Assembly: GCF_000382045.1 (NCBI RefSeq)
Contig: NZ_KB907452.1
Coordinates: 374,295 to 438,294 of the forward strand
Direction: 5' to 3'
Length of the DNA stretch: 64,000 bases
DNA from: Variovorax atrisoli 110B
Lineage (GTDB): Bacteria > Pseudomonadota > Gammaproteobacteria > Burkholderiales > Burkholderiaceae_C
Shown in pieces: positions 42,591 through 50,486 of this stretch. Position 1 is the stretch's first letter. Each line of letters begins with the position of its first letter. Made by a program: the position numbers and the translations under genes. The notes under the pieces were generated by a model that did not search any database, was not told the origin of the DNA, and was given only the letters and a program-made list of their open reading frames with translations.

Positions 42591-43502
42591 ATGATCGAGA
42601 CATTCCAACGCAGCCTGCCCAACGGCACCACACTGAGCTGCCGCGCCGCCGGCCAGCCGGGCCGGCCGCTGATGGTGTTCCTCCACGGGTTCCCGGAGGC
42701 CGCCTTCATCTGGGACGAGCTGCTCGAATACTTCTCCGACCCCGCCCATGGCGGCTACCGCTGCGTGGCGCCCAACCTTCGCGGCTTCGAGAAGTCGAGC
42801 TCGCCCACCGACGTGGCTGCCTACAAGCCGCATCTTCTGATCCAGGACATCCAGCAGCTCGCCGCCACCGAGAGCGCCGACGGCACCATGGCCGCGCTGG
42901 TCGCCCACGACTGGGGCGGCGCCTTCGGCTGGGGCTACGCCAACGCCTTCCCGCAGCAGGTCGGCAAGCTGGTCATCATCAATTCGCCGCACCCGGGCAC
43001 CTTCACCCGCGAGCTGCGCAACAACCCCGCGCAGCAGCAGGCGAGCGCGTACATGAACTTCCTTGCGCGCCCCGACGCCGAGGCGCTGCTCGCGGCCGAC
43101 GACTTCAAGCGCATGTGGCCCTTCTTCCTGCTGATGAAGGCCGGCCCCGACGGCCACGGCTGGCTCACCGAGGAAGTGAAGCAGCAGTACCGCGAGGTCT
43201 GGAGCGCGGGCCTCACGGGCGCCTGCAACCTCTACCGCGTGACGCCGATGAAGCCGCCCCTGCCCGGCCAGACCGTCGACGGCATTCCCGTGCTGCCGCG
43301 CGAGCGACTCGTGGTGGAAGTGCCGACCTTCGTGTTCTGGGCACTCGATGACGCCGCGCTGCTGCCCGGCCTGCTCGAAGGGCTCGACGAATACGTACCC
43401 AGGCTCGAGGTCAGGAAGGTGCCGAATGCGACCCACTGGATCGTGCACGAGCAGCCGCAGCTGGTCGCGCGCGAGATCGAGGGCTTCCTGAATCGGGCTT
43501 GA
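42591..43502 (+). CDS. Alpha/beta hydrolase, epoxide hydrolase/haloalkane dehalogenase-like
   Basis: A 303-residue alpha/beta-hydrolase with an Asp nucleophile. The oxyanion-side motif is HGFPEAAFIWDEL (residues 32-44), the nucleophile elbow is AHDWGG (Asp107), the acid is probably in the FWALDDAALL segment, and the catalytic His lies in NATHWIVHEQP near the C-terminus. Asp at the elbow separates it from serine esterases and places it near epoxide hydrolases and haloalkane dehalogenases; the HGFPE motif favours the epoxide hydrolase side. The ATG at 42591 is preceded by a good GAAGGAG site. The physiological substrate is unknown. Confidence 0.85.
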   Translation: MIETFQRSLPNGTTLSCRAAGQPGRPLMVFLHGFPEAAFIWDELLEYFSDPAHGGYRCVAPNLRGFEKSSSPTDVAAYKPHLLIQDIQQLAATESADGTMAALVAHDWGGAFGWGYANAFPQQVGKLVIINSPHPGTFTRELRNNPAQQQASAYMNFLARPDAEALLAADDFKRMWPFFLLMKAGPDGHGWLTEEVKQQYREVWSAGLTGACNLYRVTPMKPPLPGQTVDGIPVLPRERLVVEVPTFVFWALDDAALLPGLLEGLDEYVPRLEVRKVPNATHWIVHEQPQLVAREIEGFLNRA

Positions 43503-43529
43503 CCGAAGGCAAAGGCCGCCGAAAGAACC

Positions 43530-43549
43530 AGGTCCGCCTTTTCGGACCT
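43530..43549 (+). terminator. Possible terminator after the alpha/beta hydrolase gene
   Basis: AGGTCCG-CCTTTT-CGGACCT, a 7-bp perfect stem with a 6-base loop, 28 bp after the stop codon and followed by a pyrimidine-rich TCTGGACCTTCTTTCT. The T-run is weak. It lies between convergent genes. Confidence 0.5.
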
Positions 43550-43621
43550 TCTGGACCTTCTTTCTAGGCCTTTGCGAAACCTTGGCGAACCCTGCATCCG
43601 GCTGCCCGGCTCCTGCGGCCC

Positions 43622-44506
43622 TCAATAGATCGGCGGCTCGCCCTCGGGCCGCGTCTTGAAGCGGCGGTGCACCCAGTAGTACTGCGCGGGCATCGTGTCG
43701 ATGTAGCCCTGCAGCCGCTCGTTCATGAGCGCCGTGTCGGCCTCGACGTCGTCCGTCGGAAAGTTCCGCCAGGTCGGCAGGATCTCGATCTCGTAGCCGT
43801 CGCGCGTGAGCTTCGACACCACCGGCACCACCTTGGCCTTGCCCAGCCGCGCGAAGCGCGACAGCGACGGCACCGTGGCCGCCTGCACGCCGTAGAACGG
43901 CACGAAGATGGTCTGGTCGCGGCCGAAGTCCATGTCGGGCAGCAGGTACAGCAGGCCGCCCTTGCGCAGGCCCTGCAGCACCGGCTTGATGCCGTCCACC
44001 CGGTTGAGCGCCGCCACGTCGCCGAAGCGCGTGCGGCCCTCGCGGATCCAGGCGTCGATCATCGGGTCGCGCTGGGTCGTGTAGATGGTGGCCGAGGGAC
44101 GCGCCGTGTGCATCGTGAGCGCGGTGGCGGCCGCGTCGAGGCCGTAGAAGTGCGGCGCGAAGAGGATCATTGGCTCCTCACCGTGGGCGATCTCGCTGAT
44201 CTCCGAGGCTGCGCCGACGATCCTGAGCCGGCTCGCCACCGTCTTCTCGGGCGCATGCCAGAGCCAGCCGCGGTCCAGCCACGACTGCGCCACGTAGACG
44301 AAGGTTTCCTTCGCGATCGCACGGCGCTCGGCTTGCGACTTCTCGGGGAAGCAGACCGCCAGGTTGGTGTCGACCACGCGCCGCCGCGGCACCGCGACGA
44401 CGTGCAGGATGCGGCCGAGGAACGCGCCGAAGCCGCGCACCAGCGGCAGCGGCAGCGGCGCGATCGCGCGCATGAAGCCGATGCCGAGTCGGGAACCGAG
44501 GCTCAT
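43622..44506 (-). CDS. LpxL/HtrB-type lipid A acyltransferase, second of a tandem pair
   Basis: A 294-residue inner-membrane acyltransferase of the LpxL/LpxM family, which adds secondary acyl chains to lipid A. The HX4D/E motif appears as APHFYGLDAAA (about residues 117-127), followed by QRDPMIDAWIREGRTRFG, the GGLLYLLPDMDFGRDQTIFVPFYGVQAAT block and PAQYYWVHRRFKTRP near the end. The N-terminus has a hydrophobic membrane anchor. The start at 44506 overlaps the stop of the other acyltransferase by ATGA. Which acyl position each enzyme uses cannot be told from sequence. Confidence 0.9.
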   Translation of the reverse strand: MSLGSRLGIGFMRAIAPLPLPLVRGFGAFLGRILHVVAVPRRRVVDTNLAVCFPEKSQAERRAIAKETFVYVAQSWLDRGWLWHAPEKTVASRLRIVGAASEISEIAHGEEPMILFAPHFYGLDAAATALTMHTARPSATIYTTQRDPMIDAWIREGRTRFGDVAALNRVDGIKPVLQGLRKGGLLYLLPDMDFGRDQTIFVPFYGVQAATVPSLSRFARLGKAKVVPVVSKLTRDGYEIEILPTWRNFPTDDVEADTALMNERLQGYIDTMPAQYYWVHRRFKTRPEGEPPIY

Positions 44507-45393
44507 GCGGTCTCCCCGGCAGCGGCGACCACGCGCTCGGCGCGCGGCTCCTTGTAGCGGGCGTAGTCCCAGACGTACTGCCCCGGCAGGCTGCGGATCA
44601 GCCGGCCGATCGCGTCGTTCATGGCGGCGGCCGCCTCCTCGATGGGAGCGGTCGGGTCGGTCAGCGCCGTGCCGACGATGGGATCGAAGCGGATCACGTA
44701 GCCGGCCGCATTCGGCAGGCGTTCGCACACGCTGAGGAAGCAGGCTGCGCCGGTCTGTTGCGCGAGGCGGGGAAGCAGGGTCATGGTGTAGGCCGGACGG
44801 CCCAGGAAGGGGGCCCACACGCCCTGGCCGAGCGGCGGGACCTGGTCGGGCAGGATGCCGGTGTAGCCGCCGCTGCGCAGCGTGCGGATCAGGCCGCGCA
44901 CGCCAGTGTTGTTGGTGGGCAGGGTCTGCAGGCCGGGCCTGTCGCGCGAACCGGCTGCGATCAGCTCGGCCATCCACTTCTTGCGCGCAGGGCGAAAGAG
45001 CGCGGTGATCGGCCCGTAGGTCGACAGAAAACGCTCGCCGATGGCCTGGCCGCACATCTCCCAGCTGCCGAGATGCGGCGCGACCAGGATCACGCCCTTC
45101 TTCGCCTGCATGGCCGCCTCGAAGGCTTCCACGCCCTCCCAGCGCACCACGCGATGCAGCACGGTTTCCCCTTGAGGCCGCAGCCAGAGCCAGGGCAGCT
45201 CGGACGCCATCTTGCCGGCTGCGGCGATGGCGGGACGGTATTGCTCGGGGCCGAAGCCCGCGCTCTCGGCGTTGGCCCTGAAGCGGCGGCGGTAGCCGGG
45301 CGCGCTCCACCAGACCAGCCAGCCCAGCAATGCGCCGAGCCGATGCATCAGCGGCATCGGCACGCGGGCAAGCAGGCGGAACAGGGTGATCAT
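44503..45393 (-). CDS. LpxL/HtrB-type lipid A acyltransferase, first of a tandem pair
   Basis: A 296-residue paralogue of the downstream enzyme. The catalytic HX4D/E motif is APHLGSWEMCGQAI, followed by LFRPARKKWMAELI, GGYTGILPDQVPPLGQGVWAPFLGRPAYTMTLLPRLA and, near the end, GQYVWDYARYKEPR. The N-terminus MITLFRLLARVPMPLMHRLGALLGWLVWW is a membrane anchor. The start ATG at 45393 is divergent from metK, with 220 bp between them. Presumably the two acyltransferases complete hexa-acyl or penta-acyl lipid A. Confidence 0.9.
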   Translation of the reverse strand: MITLFRLLARVPMPLMHRLGALLGWLVWWSAPGYRRRFRANAESAGFGPEQYRPAIAAAGKMASELPWLWLRPQGETVLHRVVRWEGVEAFEAAMQAKKGVILVAPHLGSWEMCGQAIGERFLSTYGPITALFRPARKKWMAELIAAGSRDRPGLQTLPTNNTGVRGLIRTLRSGGYTGILPDQVPPLGQGVWAPFLGRPAYTMTLLPRLAQQTGAACFLSVCERLPNAAGYVIRFDPIVGTALTDPTAPIEEAAAAMNDAIGRLIRSLPGQYVWDYARYKEPRAERVVAAAGETA

Positions 45394-45461
45394 CGAATAC
45401 GGGAGGGAGTCAAAACACGGACGCGCGCGCATGGTATTGCGCGGCTCGAATAGAATGCAAA

Positions 45462-45541
45462 TTGTCGCCGAGTTACGGAACAACTTGCAGGGCGACAAAC
45501 ACAAGCGCAGCAGTGCGATTGTGCCGGGCCGAGAAATCGGC
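45462..45541 (+). ncRNA. Structured 5' leader of metK with two strong hairpins (candidate regulatory RNA)
   Basis: Two perfect stem-loops precede metK. The first is TTGTCGCC (45462-45469) with GGCGACAA (45491-45498), with a nested AGTT..AACT pairing in its 21-base loop. The second is GCCGA-GAAA-TCGGC (45528-45541), closed by a GNRA tetraloop. A TAGAAT -10-like box (45451-45456) would start transcription at about the first base of the first stem. No T-run follows either stem, so control, if any, would act on translation or RNA stability. I do not recognise it as a known SAM or SAH riboswitch class. Confidence 0.4.
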
Positions 45542-45613
45542 ATCTGCTAAAGCGTTCGCCAGAGCTCCGCAGAGTTGGCAACGCGCCAAGTCAAATCAAG
45601 GAGTTTTGAACAA

Positions 45614-46798
45614 ATGGCGAACGACTTCCTCTTCACGTCCGAATCCGTCTCCGAAGGCCATCCTGACAAGGTCGCCGACCAGATCTCGGACGCCATCCTC
45701 GACGCGATCTTCGAGCAGGACCCCCGCAGCCGCGTGGCAGCCGAGACGCTGACCAACACCGGCCTCGTGGTGCTGGCGGGCGAAATCACCACCAACGCGC
45801 ACGTCGACTACATCCAGGTCGCGCGCGACACCATCAAGCGCATCGGCTACGACAACACCGAGTACGGCATCGACTACAAGGGCTGCGCCGTGATGGTCTG
45901 CTACGACAAGCAGTCCAACGACATCGCCCAGGGCGTCGACCACGCCAGCGACGACCACCTGAACACCGGCGCCGGCGACCAGGGCCTGATGTTCGGCTAC
46001 GCCTGCGACGAAACGCCCGAGCTGATGCCCGCGCCCATCTACTACGCGCACCGCCTCGTCGAGCGCCAGGCCCAGCTGCGCAAGGACGGCCGACTGCCCT
46101 TCCTGCGCCCCGACGCCAAGAGCCAGGTCACGATGCGCTACGTGGACGGCAAGCCCCACAGCATCGACACCGTGGTGCTCTCCACCCAGCACAGCCCCGA
46201 CCAGAGCGAGACGCCCACCAAGATGAAGGCCTCGTTCAACGAAGCCATCATCGAGGAGATCATCAAGCCCGTGCTGCCCAAGGAGTGGCTCAAGGACACG
46301 CGCTACCTGATCAACCCGACCGGCCGCTTCGTCATCGGCGGCCCGCAGGGCGACTGCGGCCTCACCGGCCGCAAGATCATCGTCGACACCTACGGCGGCG
46401 CCTGCCCGCACGGCGGCGGCGCGTTCTCGGGCAAGGACCCGTCGAAAGTCGACCGCTCGGCCGCCTACGCCGCACGCTACGTCGCCAAGAACATCGTGGC
46501 CGCCGGCCTGGCGCGCCAGTGCCAGATCCAGGTGGCATACGCCATCGGCGTGGCACAGCCGATGAACATCACGGTCTACACCGAAGGCACCGGCGTCATT
46601 CCCGACGAGAAGATCGCGGAACTGGTGCGCGAGCACTTCGACCTGCGCCCGAAGGGCATCATCCAGATGCTCGACCTGCTGCGCCCGATCTACCAGAAGA
46701 CCGCCGCCTACGGCCACTTCGGCCGCGAGGAGCCCGAGTTCACCTGGGAAGCGACCACCCAGGCTGCCGCGCTGCGCGCAGCCGCCGGCCTCAAGTAA
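45614..46798 (+). CDS. metK: S-adenosylmethionine synthase
   Basis: MetK makes S-adenosylmethionine from methionine and ATP. The 394-residue protein shows [24 protein letters not shown] at the N-terminus, the central [38 protein letters not shown], and the [24 protein letters not shown]-loop region. The ATG at 45614 is preceded by AAGGAG at 45598-45603, ten bases away. The leader upstream is 150 bases long and structured. It is convergent with the TonB receptor gene, 24 bp away. Confidence 0.97.
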   Translation: MANDFLFTSESVSEGHPDKVADQISDAILDAIFEQDPRSRVAAETLTNTGLVVLAGEITTNAHVDYIQVARDTIKRIGYDNTEYGIDYKGCAVMVCYDKQSNDIAQGVDHASDDHLNTGAGDQGLMFGYACDETPELMPAPIYYAHRLVERQAQLRKDGRLPFLRPDAKSQVTMRYVDGKPHSIDTVVLSTQHSPDQSETPTKMKASFNEAIIEEIIKPVLPKEWLKDTRYLINPTGRFVIGGPQGDCGLTGRKIIVDTYGGACPHGGGAFSGKDPSKVDRSAAYAARYVAKNIVAAGLARQCQIQVAYAIGVAQPMNITVYTEGTGVIPDEKIAELVREHFDLRPKGIIQMLDLLRPIYQKTAAYGHFGREEPEFTWEATTQAAALRAAAGLK

Positions 46799-46822
46799 GC
46801 AAGAGAAAAGGATGGTGGGGCG

Positions 46823-48985
46823 TCAGAAGCGGTAGGCACCGCTCAGTCCCACCGTCCAGTTGCGGCCAGGCGCAGGCTCGTAATAGCGCGCATTGCCTTC
46901 GTTGACGATCACCGAGCCCACGTAGCGCCGGTCGAACAGGTTGTCGACGCGCGCAAAGGCGTTGAACTCCCAGCGCTCCCACTTCTTCAGATAGCCCGCA
47001 TACACCGCCGCGACGGCATAGCCCGGCGCGCTCGCGGTGTTGGCGTCGTTGGCCTGGATGCGGCCGAGCGCGCGCATCTCGATGCCGGCGCGCCAGCCTT
47101 CGGGCGGCACCCAGCCCAGCGACGCGAAGAGCGACTGCCGCGCGATGCCCGGAATGCGGTTGCCCGCCGCCACGGTGTTGGCCGCCGCGCAGGGAGATGG
47201 CGAGCAGAAGGCGTCGCGGTAGGTGGCATCCAGCCATGTGTAGGCGAGCTGCGTGCGCCAGTGGTTCGCGGTCTCGTGCTGCCAGCCAAGCTCGAAGCCA
47301 TTGCGCCTGGTGCGTCCGGCGTTCTGGAAGGTCGCGCGGCCGCCGACGTTGGTGTCGGTCACGATCTCGTCGCGCGTGCGGGTCTGGAACAACGCGGCCG
47401 TGAGCAGGCCGCCCGCGAGCCGCGCCTTGGCGCCGATCTCGATGCTGTCGTTCACCGAGGGCCGCAGCGCGAAGTTGAGGCCGCTCGCACCGTTGGCCCG
47501 GTACGAAAGCTCGTTCAGCGTCGGCGTCTCGAAGCCGCGGCCGATCGAGCCGTAGAGCGCGAGGTCCTGCGTCGCCTGATAGCGCAGCGAGGCCACCGGC
47601 AGGGTCTTGCTGTAGCGCGCGCTGCCGCTGTCGTCGCGATTCGTGCCGACGATGTAGCGGTCCTGCGAATCGAAGTGCACGCTGCTGCGGCGCACGCCGG
47701 CTTCGAGCGTCCAGCGATCGGTGAGCCGCCAGGTGGCCTGCGCGTAGGGATCGAGGTTCCAGGCCTCGTTGAGCTCGTTGCGCCGCAGCCGACCTTGCAC
47801 GCCGAGCAGCGGCGCCGACACCGGCCCCAGGTAGTTCTCGTAGCCCCGGCGCTTCTCGCGCAGGCTGTCGTAGCCCAGGCCGGCCACGATGTCGAAGGGC
47901 CGGCCGGCCAGCGTGAGCGCGGCGTTCCAGCGCAGGTCGATGCCGCCGTACTGGCGTGAGAGGTCGATCACGCCGCCCGCGTGCAAGGGGTTCTGCTGCG
48001 CCGACGGCGGGATCGACTGGAACTGCACGGTCTTGCGCTGTCCGCCGTAGACCATGAGCCGCAGGCCCTGCGTGGCGTCGATGCGATGTTCGTAGAGCAG
48101 GCCGGCCTGCGTCTGCTCGACCGTCTTGCGGGTGTCGTACTGCGTGGCCAGCGGCGCGTTGCGCGGCGCAAGTGCGTACTGGTCGGCGGTGAGGCCCAGC
48201 GGGTCCTGCGCGTCGATGCGCACGCTGTTGAACACCAGCGTGAGCCTGTCGCCGTTGTCCAGCGCGATGCCGAGCTTGCCGTTGGCGATGTCGCGCTTCG
48301 CGGCGCTGTGCTCGCGCCAGCCGTCGGTGTGGAAGCGGCTCGCGTCGAGCAGGTAGTCCACCGCGCCCTGGGAGCCGCTGAGCTGCAGCGACTGCCGCCA
48401 GGTGCCGAAGCTGCCGCCCGCGAGCGAATACGACAGGCGCGGCGGCCCCTCGCCCGAGGCGGTGAAGGCCTGCACCACGCCGCCGGAGGAGTTGCCGTAG
48501 AGCGCGGAGAACGGTCCGCGCAGCACCTCCACGCGGTCCAGCGAGCCGATGTCGATGTTGGAGGTCTGGCCCTGCCCGTCGGGCAGGGTCGCGGGAATGC
48601 CGTCGACATAGAGGCGCACGCCGCGCACGCCGAAGGTCGAGCGAGCACCGAAGCCGCGGATGGAAAGCTGCAGGTCCTGCGCGTAGTTCAGCCGGTTCTG
48701 CACCTGCAGCCCCGGTACCGCGCCGAGGCCTTCGGAGAGGTTCACCTGCAAACGGCTGTCGCGCATCTCGTTGCCGTCGACGCGGTCGACCGAGCCGGGC
48801 ACGTTGAAGGGAGCCACCTCGCCGCGGGGCACGGTCACGGTGATCTCGCGAAGGCTCGCACCGGTGCTGCTGTCCGAGCCCAGGTCGGTCGGGGGCCGAC
48901 CCTGCTGCGCCCGTGCGGCCGGCGGCGCAGCGATCAGGAGGAGAAAGCCGGCGGCGGTGAATGCGACGGGCGCGAGATTCTTCAT
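46823..48985 (-). CDS. YncD/PqqU-like TonB-dependent outer membrane receptor
   Basis: A 720-residue TonB-dependent receptor with signal peptide (cleavage after ARA), TonB-box-like LREITVTV, a plug domain and a 22-strand barrel ending in aromatic Phe. It resembles E. coli YncD, shown to import pyrroloquinoline quinone and renamed PqqU, over its whole length: NLSEGLGAVPGLQVQNRLNYA, LQLSIRGFGARSTFGVRGVR, LYVDGIPATLPDGQGQTSNID, GRGFETPTLNELSYRANG and GSVIVNEGNARYYEPAPGRN are nearly shared motifs. That comparison is from memory. It is the last gene of an operon starting with a siderophore-type receptor. PQQ as substrate is inference. Confidence 0.85.
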   Translation of the reverse strand: MKNLAPVAFTAAGFLLLIAAPPAARAQQGRPPTDLGSDSSTGASLREITVTVPRGEVAPFNVPGSVDRVDGNEMRDSRLQVNLSEGLGAVPGLQVQNRLNYAQDLQLSIRGFGARSTFGVRGVRLYVDGIPATLPDGQGQTSNIDIGSLDRVEVLRGPFSALYGNSSGGVVQAFTASGEGPPRLSYSLAGGSFGTWRQSLQLSGSQGAVDYLLDASRFHTDGWREHSAAKRDIANGKLGIALDNGDRLTLVFNSVRIDAQDPLGLTADQYALAPRNAPLATQYDTRKTVEQTQAGLLYEHRIDATQGLRLMVYGGQRKTVQFQSIPPSAQQNPLHAGGVIDLSRQYGGIDLRWNAALTLAGRPFDIVAGLGYDSLREKRRGYENYLGPVSAPLLGVQGRLRRNELNEAWNLDPYAQATWRLTDRWTLEAGVRRSSVHFDSQDRYIVGTNRDDSGSARYSKTLPVASLRYQATQDLALYGSIGRGFETPTLNELSYRANGASGLNFALRPSVNDSIEIGAKARLAGGLLTAALFQTRTRDEIVTDTNVGGRATFQNAGRTRRNGFELGWQHETANHWRTQLAYTWLDATYRDAFCSPSPCAAANTVAAGNRIPGIARQSLFASLGWVPPEGWRAGIEMRALGRIQANDANTASAPGYAVAAVYAGYLKKWERWEFNAFARVDNLFDRRYVGSVIVNEGNARYYEPAPGRNWTVGLSGAYRF

Positions 48986-49048
48986 CGCGCCGATTCTGCT
49001 TTGCCGCGCCGGCCGAGCGTGTCGCAGTGGCGCGACTCTCAGGGAAAA

Positions 49049-49258
49049 CTAGGACTCGCCTGCCTTGTCTGACGGCCGCCTGCACCAGCCGTACCAGACG
49101 CACACCACGCACGGGACGCCCAGCGCTATCCAGGCCAGGATGTCGCCGAGGCCGCCGTCGCTGAAGAGCGCCGAGATCAGTCCGAAGGTCGTGAGCACGC
49201 CCAGCACGACGGGCCAGCCCCACATGTGCCAGAAGCCATGGTGATGCTGCTGCTTCAT
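49049..49258 (-). CDS. Small two-helix membrane protein, unknown
   Basis: A 69-residue protein starting with a His-rich segment (MKQQHHHGFWHMWGW) and two hydrophobic helices (PVVLGVLTTFGLISALF and ILAWIALGVPCVVCVWYGW), then a short basic cytoplasmic tail. The metal-like histidines at the N-terminus and its position between a PepSY protein and a receptor suggest an accessory role in iron or heme handling, but this is inference. The start overlaps the PepSY gene stop by ATGA. It may be too small to be annotated automatically in some genomes. Confidence 0.75.
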   Translation of the reverse strand: MKQQHHHGFWHMWGWPVVLGVLTTFGLISALFSDGGLGDILAWIALGVPCVVCVWYGWCRRPSDKAGES

Positions 49259-50457
49259 GCCTGGCCCTTCAATGCCGCGGCCGGCTCGGGTTGCGCGACG
49301 CCGACGGGCTCGGGCGGCTGTCGCTCCTCATGCTCCTTCGCCTTCCTCGAGGCCGAAGGCACCGTGTTGCCCCGCTTGAGCCAGAGATAGAGACCGCTGC
49401 CCAGCACGATGATGGTCGCGATGTCGAGCAGCGCCCAGATGATCTGCATCGGCATGCCGCCGTAGTCGCCGAAGTGCAGCGGCTGCGACACCAGCAGCGC
49501 CCACAGGTACCAGGGCAGCTTGGGCGAGGCGGTCACTTCCGCCGTCTTGGCGTCGACCAGCACGGGCTGCAGCAGCTTGGACGTGAAGGGCTCGTTGCCG
49601 CGCAGGAAGAAGGTCGTGTGGTGCGGGCTGGAGAACGAGGTGCCCGGGAAGGCGATGAACGACAGCTTCATGCCCGGCGCACGCTCCATCGCGGCCTCCA
49701 TCGAACGCTGCACCGAGGCGCGCTCGTTCACCGCCACGACGGGCTCGTCCTTGTAGGGCGCGAGCAGCGCGCTGAGCTGGTCGTACTGCCAGTACTTGAT
49801 GACCAGGTCGGCCCACGTGTTGATCATGCCGGTGGCGCCCACCACGAACACCCACACCAGCGTGACGATGCCCAGCAGGTTGTGCAGGTCGAGCCACTTC
49901 AGGCGCGGACGCTTCTCGCGCCGCACCGTGCCGAAGTCGAGCTTGCGCATGAAGGGCGAATAGAGCACCACGCCCGAGACGACGGCCACCAGCAGCAGCA
50001 GGCCCATGAAGCCGAGGAAGAGCTTGCCCGGCAGACCCGCGAAGAGGTCGACGTGCAGCTTGAACATCACGTACATGAAGCCTTCGTCGAACTTCGGCTG
50101 TGCGAGCACGGCACCCGTGCGCGCATCGACCGCGACCGACTTGAAGTCGTCCGTGGGCGCCGGCGTGGGCGTGAGGGTGACGAACCACAAGCCGTCGTCG
50201 TCCTCGGGCTGCGAGGCGAACTGCACCACGCGGTCGGGGTGCCTGGCCTTCGCGACTTCGAGCACGCGGTCGAGGCTGATGTGCGGCGTGCCCGCGGGCA
50301 TCTTCGGCGCCTCGACCTCGGTGCCCAGCAGGTGGCCGATCTCGTGATGGAAGATCAGCGGCAGGCCGGTGAGGCACAGCAGCAGCATGAACACCGTGCA
50401 CACGAGGCTGCTCCACTTGTGCACCCAGGCCCAGGTCTTGATCTTTCGGCTGTTCAT
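49255..50457 (-). CDS. PepSY-domain membrane protein (PepSY_TM family)
   Basis: A 400-residue protein of the PepSY_TM (PiuB/YqjE-like) family, thought to work as an inner-membrane ferric-siderophore reductase or in related iron chemistry. It begins KTWAWVHKWSSLVCTVFMLLLCLTGLPLIFHHEIGHLLG (first helix and conserved His), has a periplasmic PepSY domain, then KLFLGFMGLLLLVAVVSGVVLYSPFMRKL, WLDLHNLLGIVTLVWVFVVGATGMINTW and a final pair of helices near LLDIATIIVLGSGLYLWLKR. It follows the siderophore receptor by 29 bp and overlaps the small membrane gene. Confidence 0.9.
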   Translation of the reverse strand: MNSRKIKTWAWVHKWSSLVCTVFMLLLCLTGLPLIFHHEIGHLLGTEVEAPKMPAGTPHISLDRVLEVAKARHPDRVVQFASQPEDDDGLWFVTLTPTPAPTDDFKSVAVDARTGAVLAQPKFDEGFMYVMFKLHVDLFAGLPGKLFLGFMGLLLLVAVVSGVVLYSPFMRKLDFGTVRREKRPRLKWLDLHNLLGIVTLVWVFVVGATGMINTWADLVIKYWQYDQLSALLAPYKDEPVVAVNERASVQRSMEAAMERAPGMKLSFIAFPGTSFSSPHHTTFFLRGNEPFTSKLLQPVLVDAKTAEVTASPKLPWYLWALLVSQPLHFGDYGGMPMQIIWALLDIATIIVLGSGLYLWLKRGNTVPSASRKAKEHEERQPPEPVGVAQPEPAAALKGQA

Positions 50458-50486
50458 GTCGTGGCTGCTCTATCGAGGGAAGGTTT

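Noticed and set aside
45462..45541. Match of the metK leader to the SAH riboswitch
   Set aside because: Compared from memory with the GC-rich SAH aptamer consensus found before ahcY, the order of stems and the conserved loop bases do not match. Left as an unclassified candidate.
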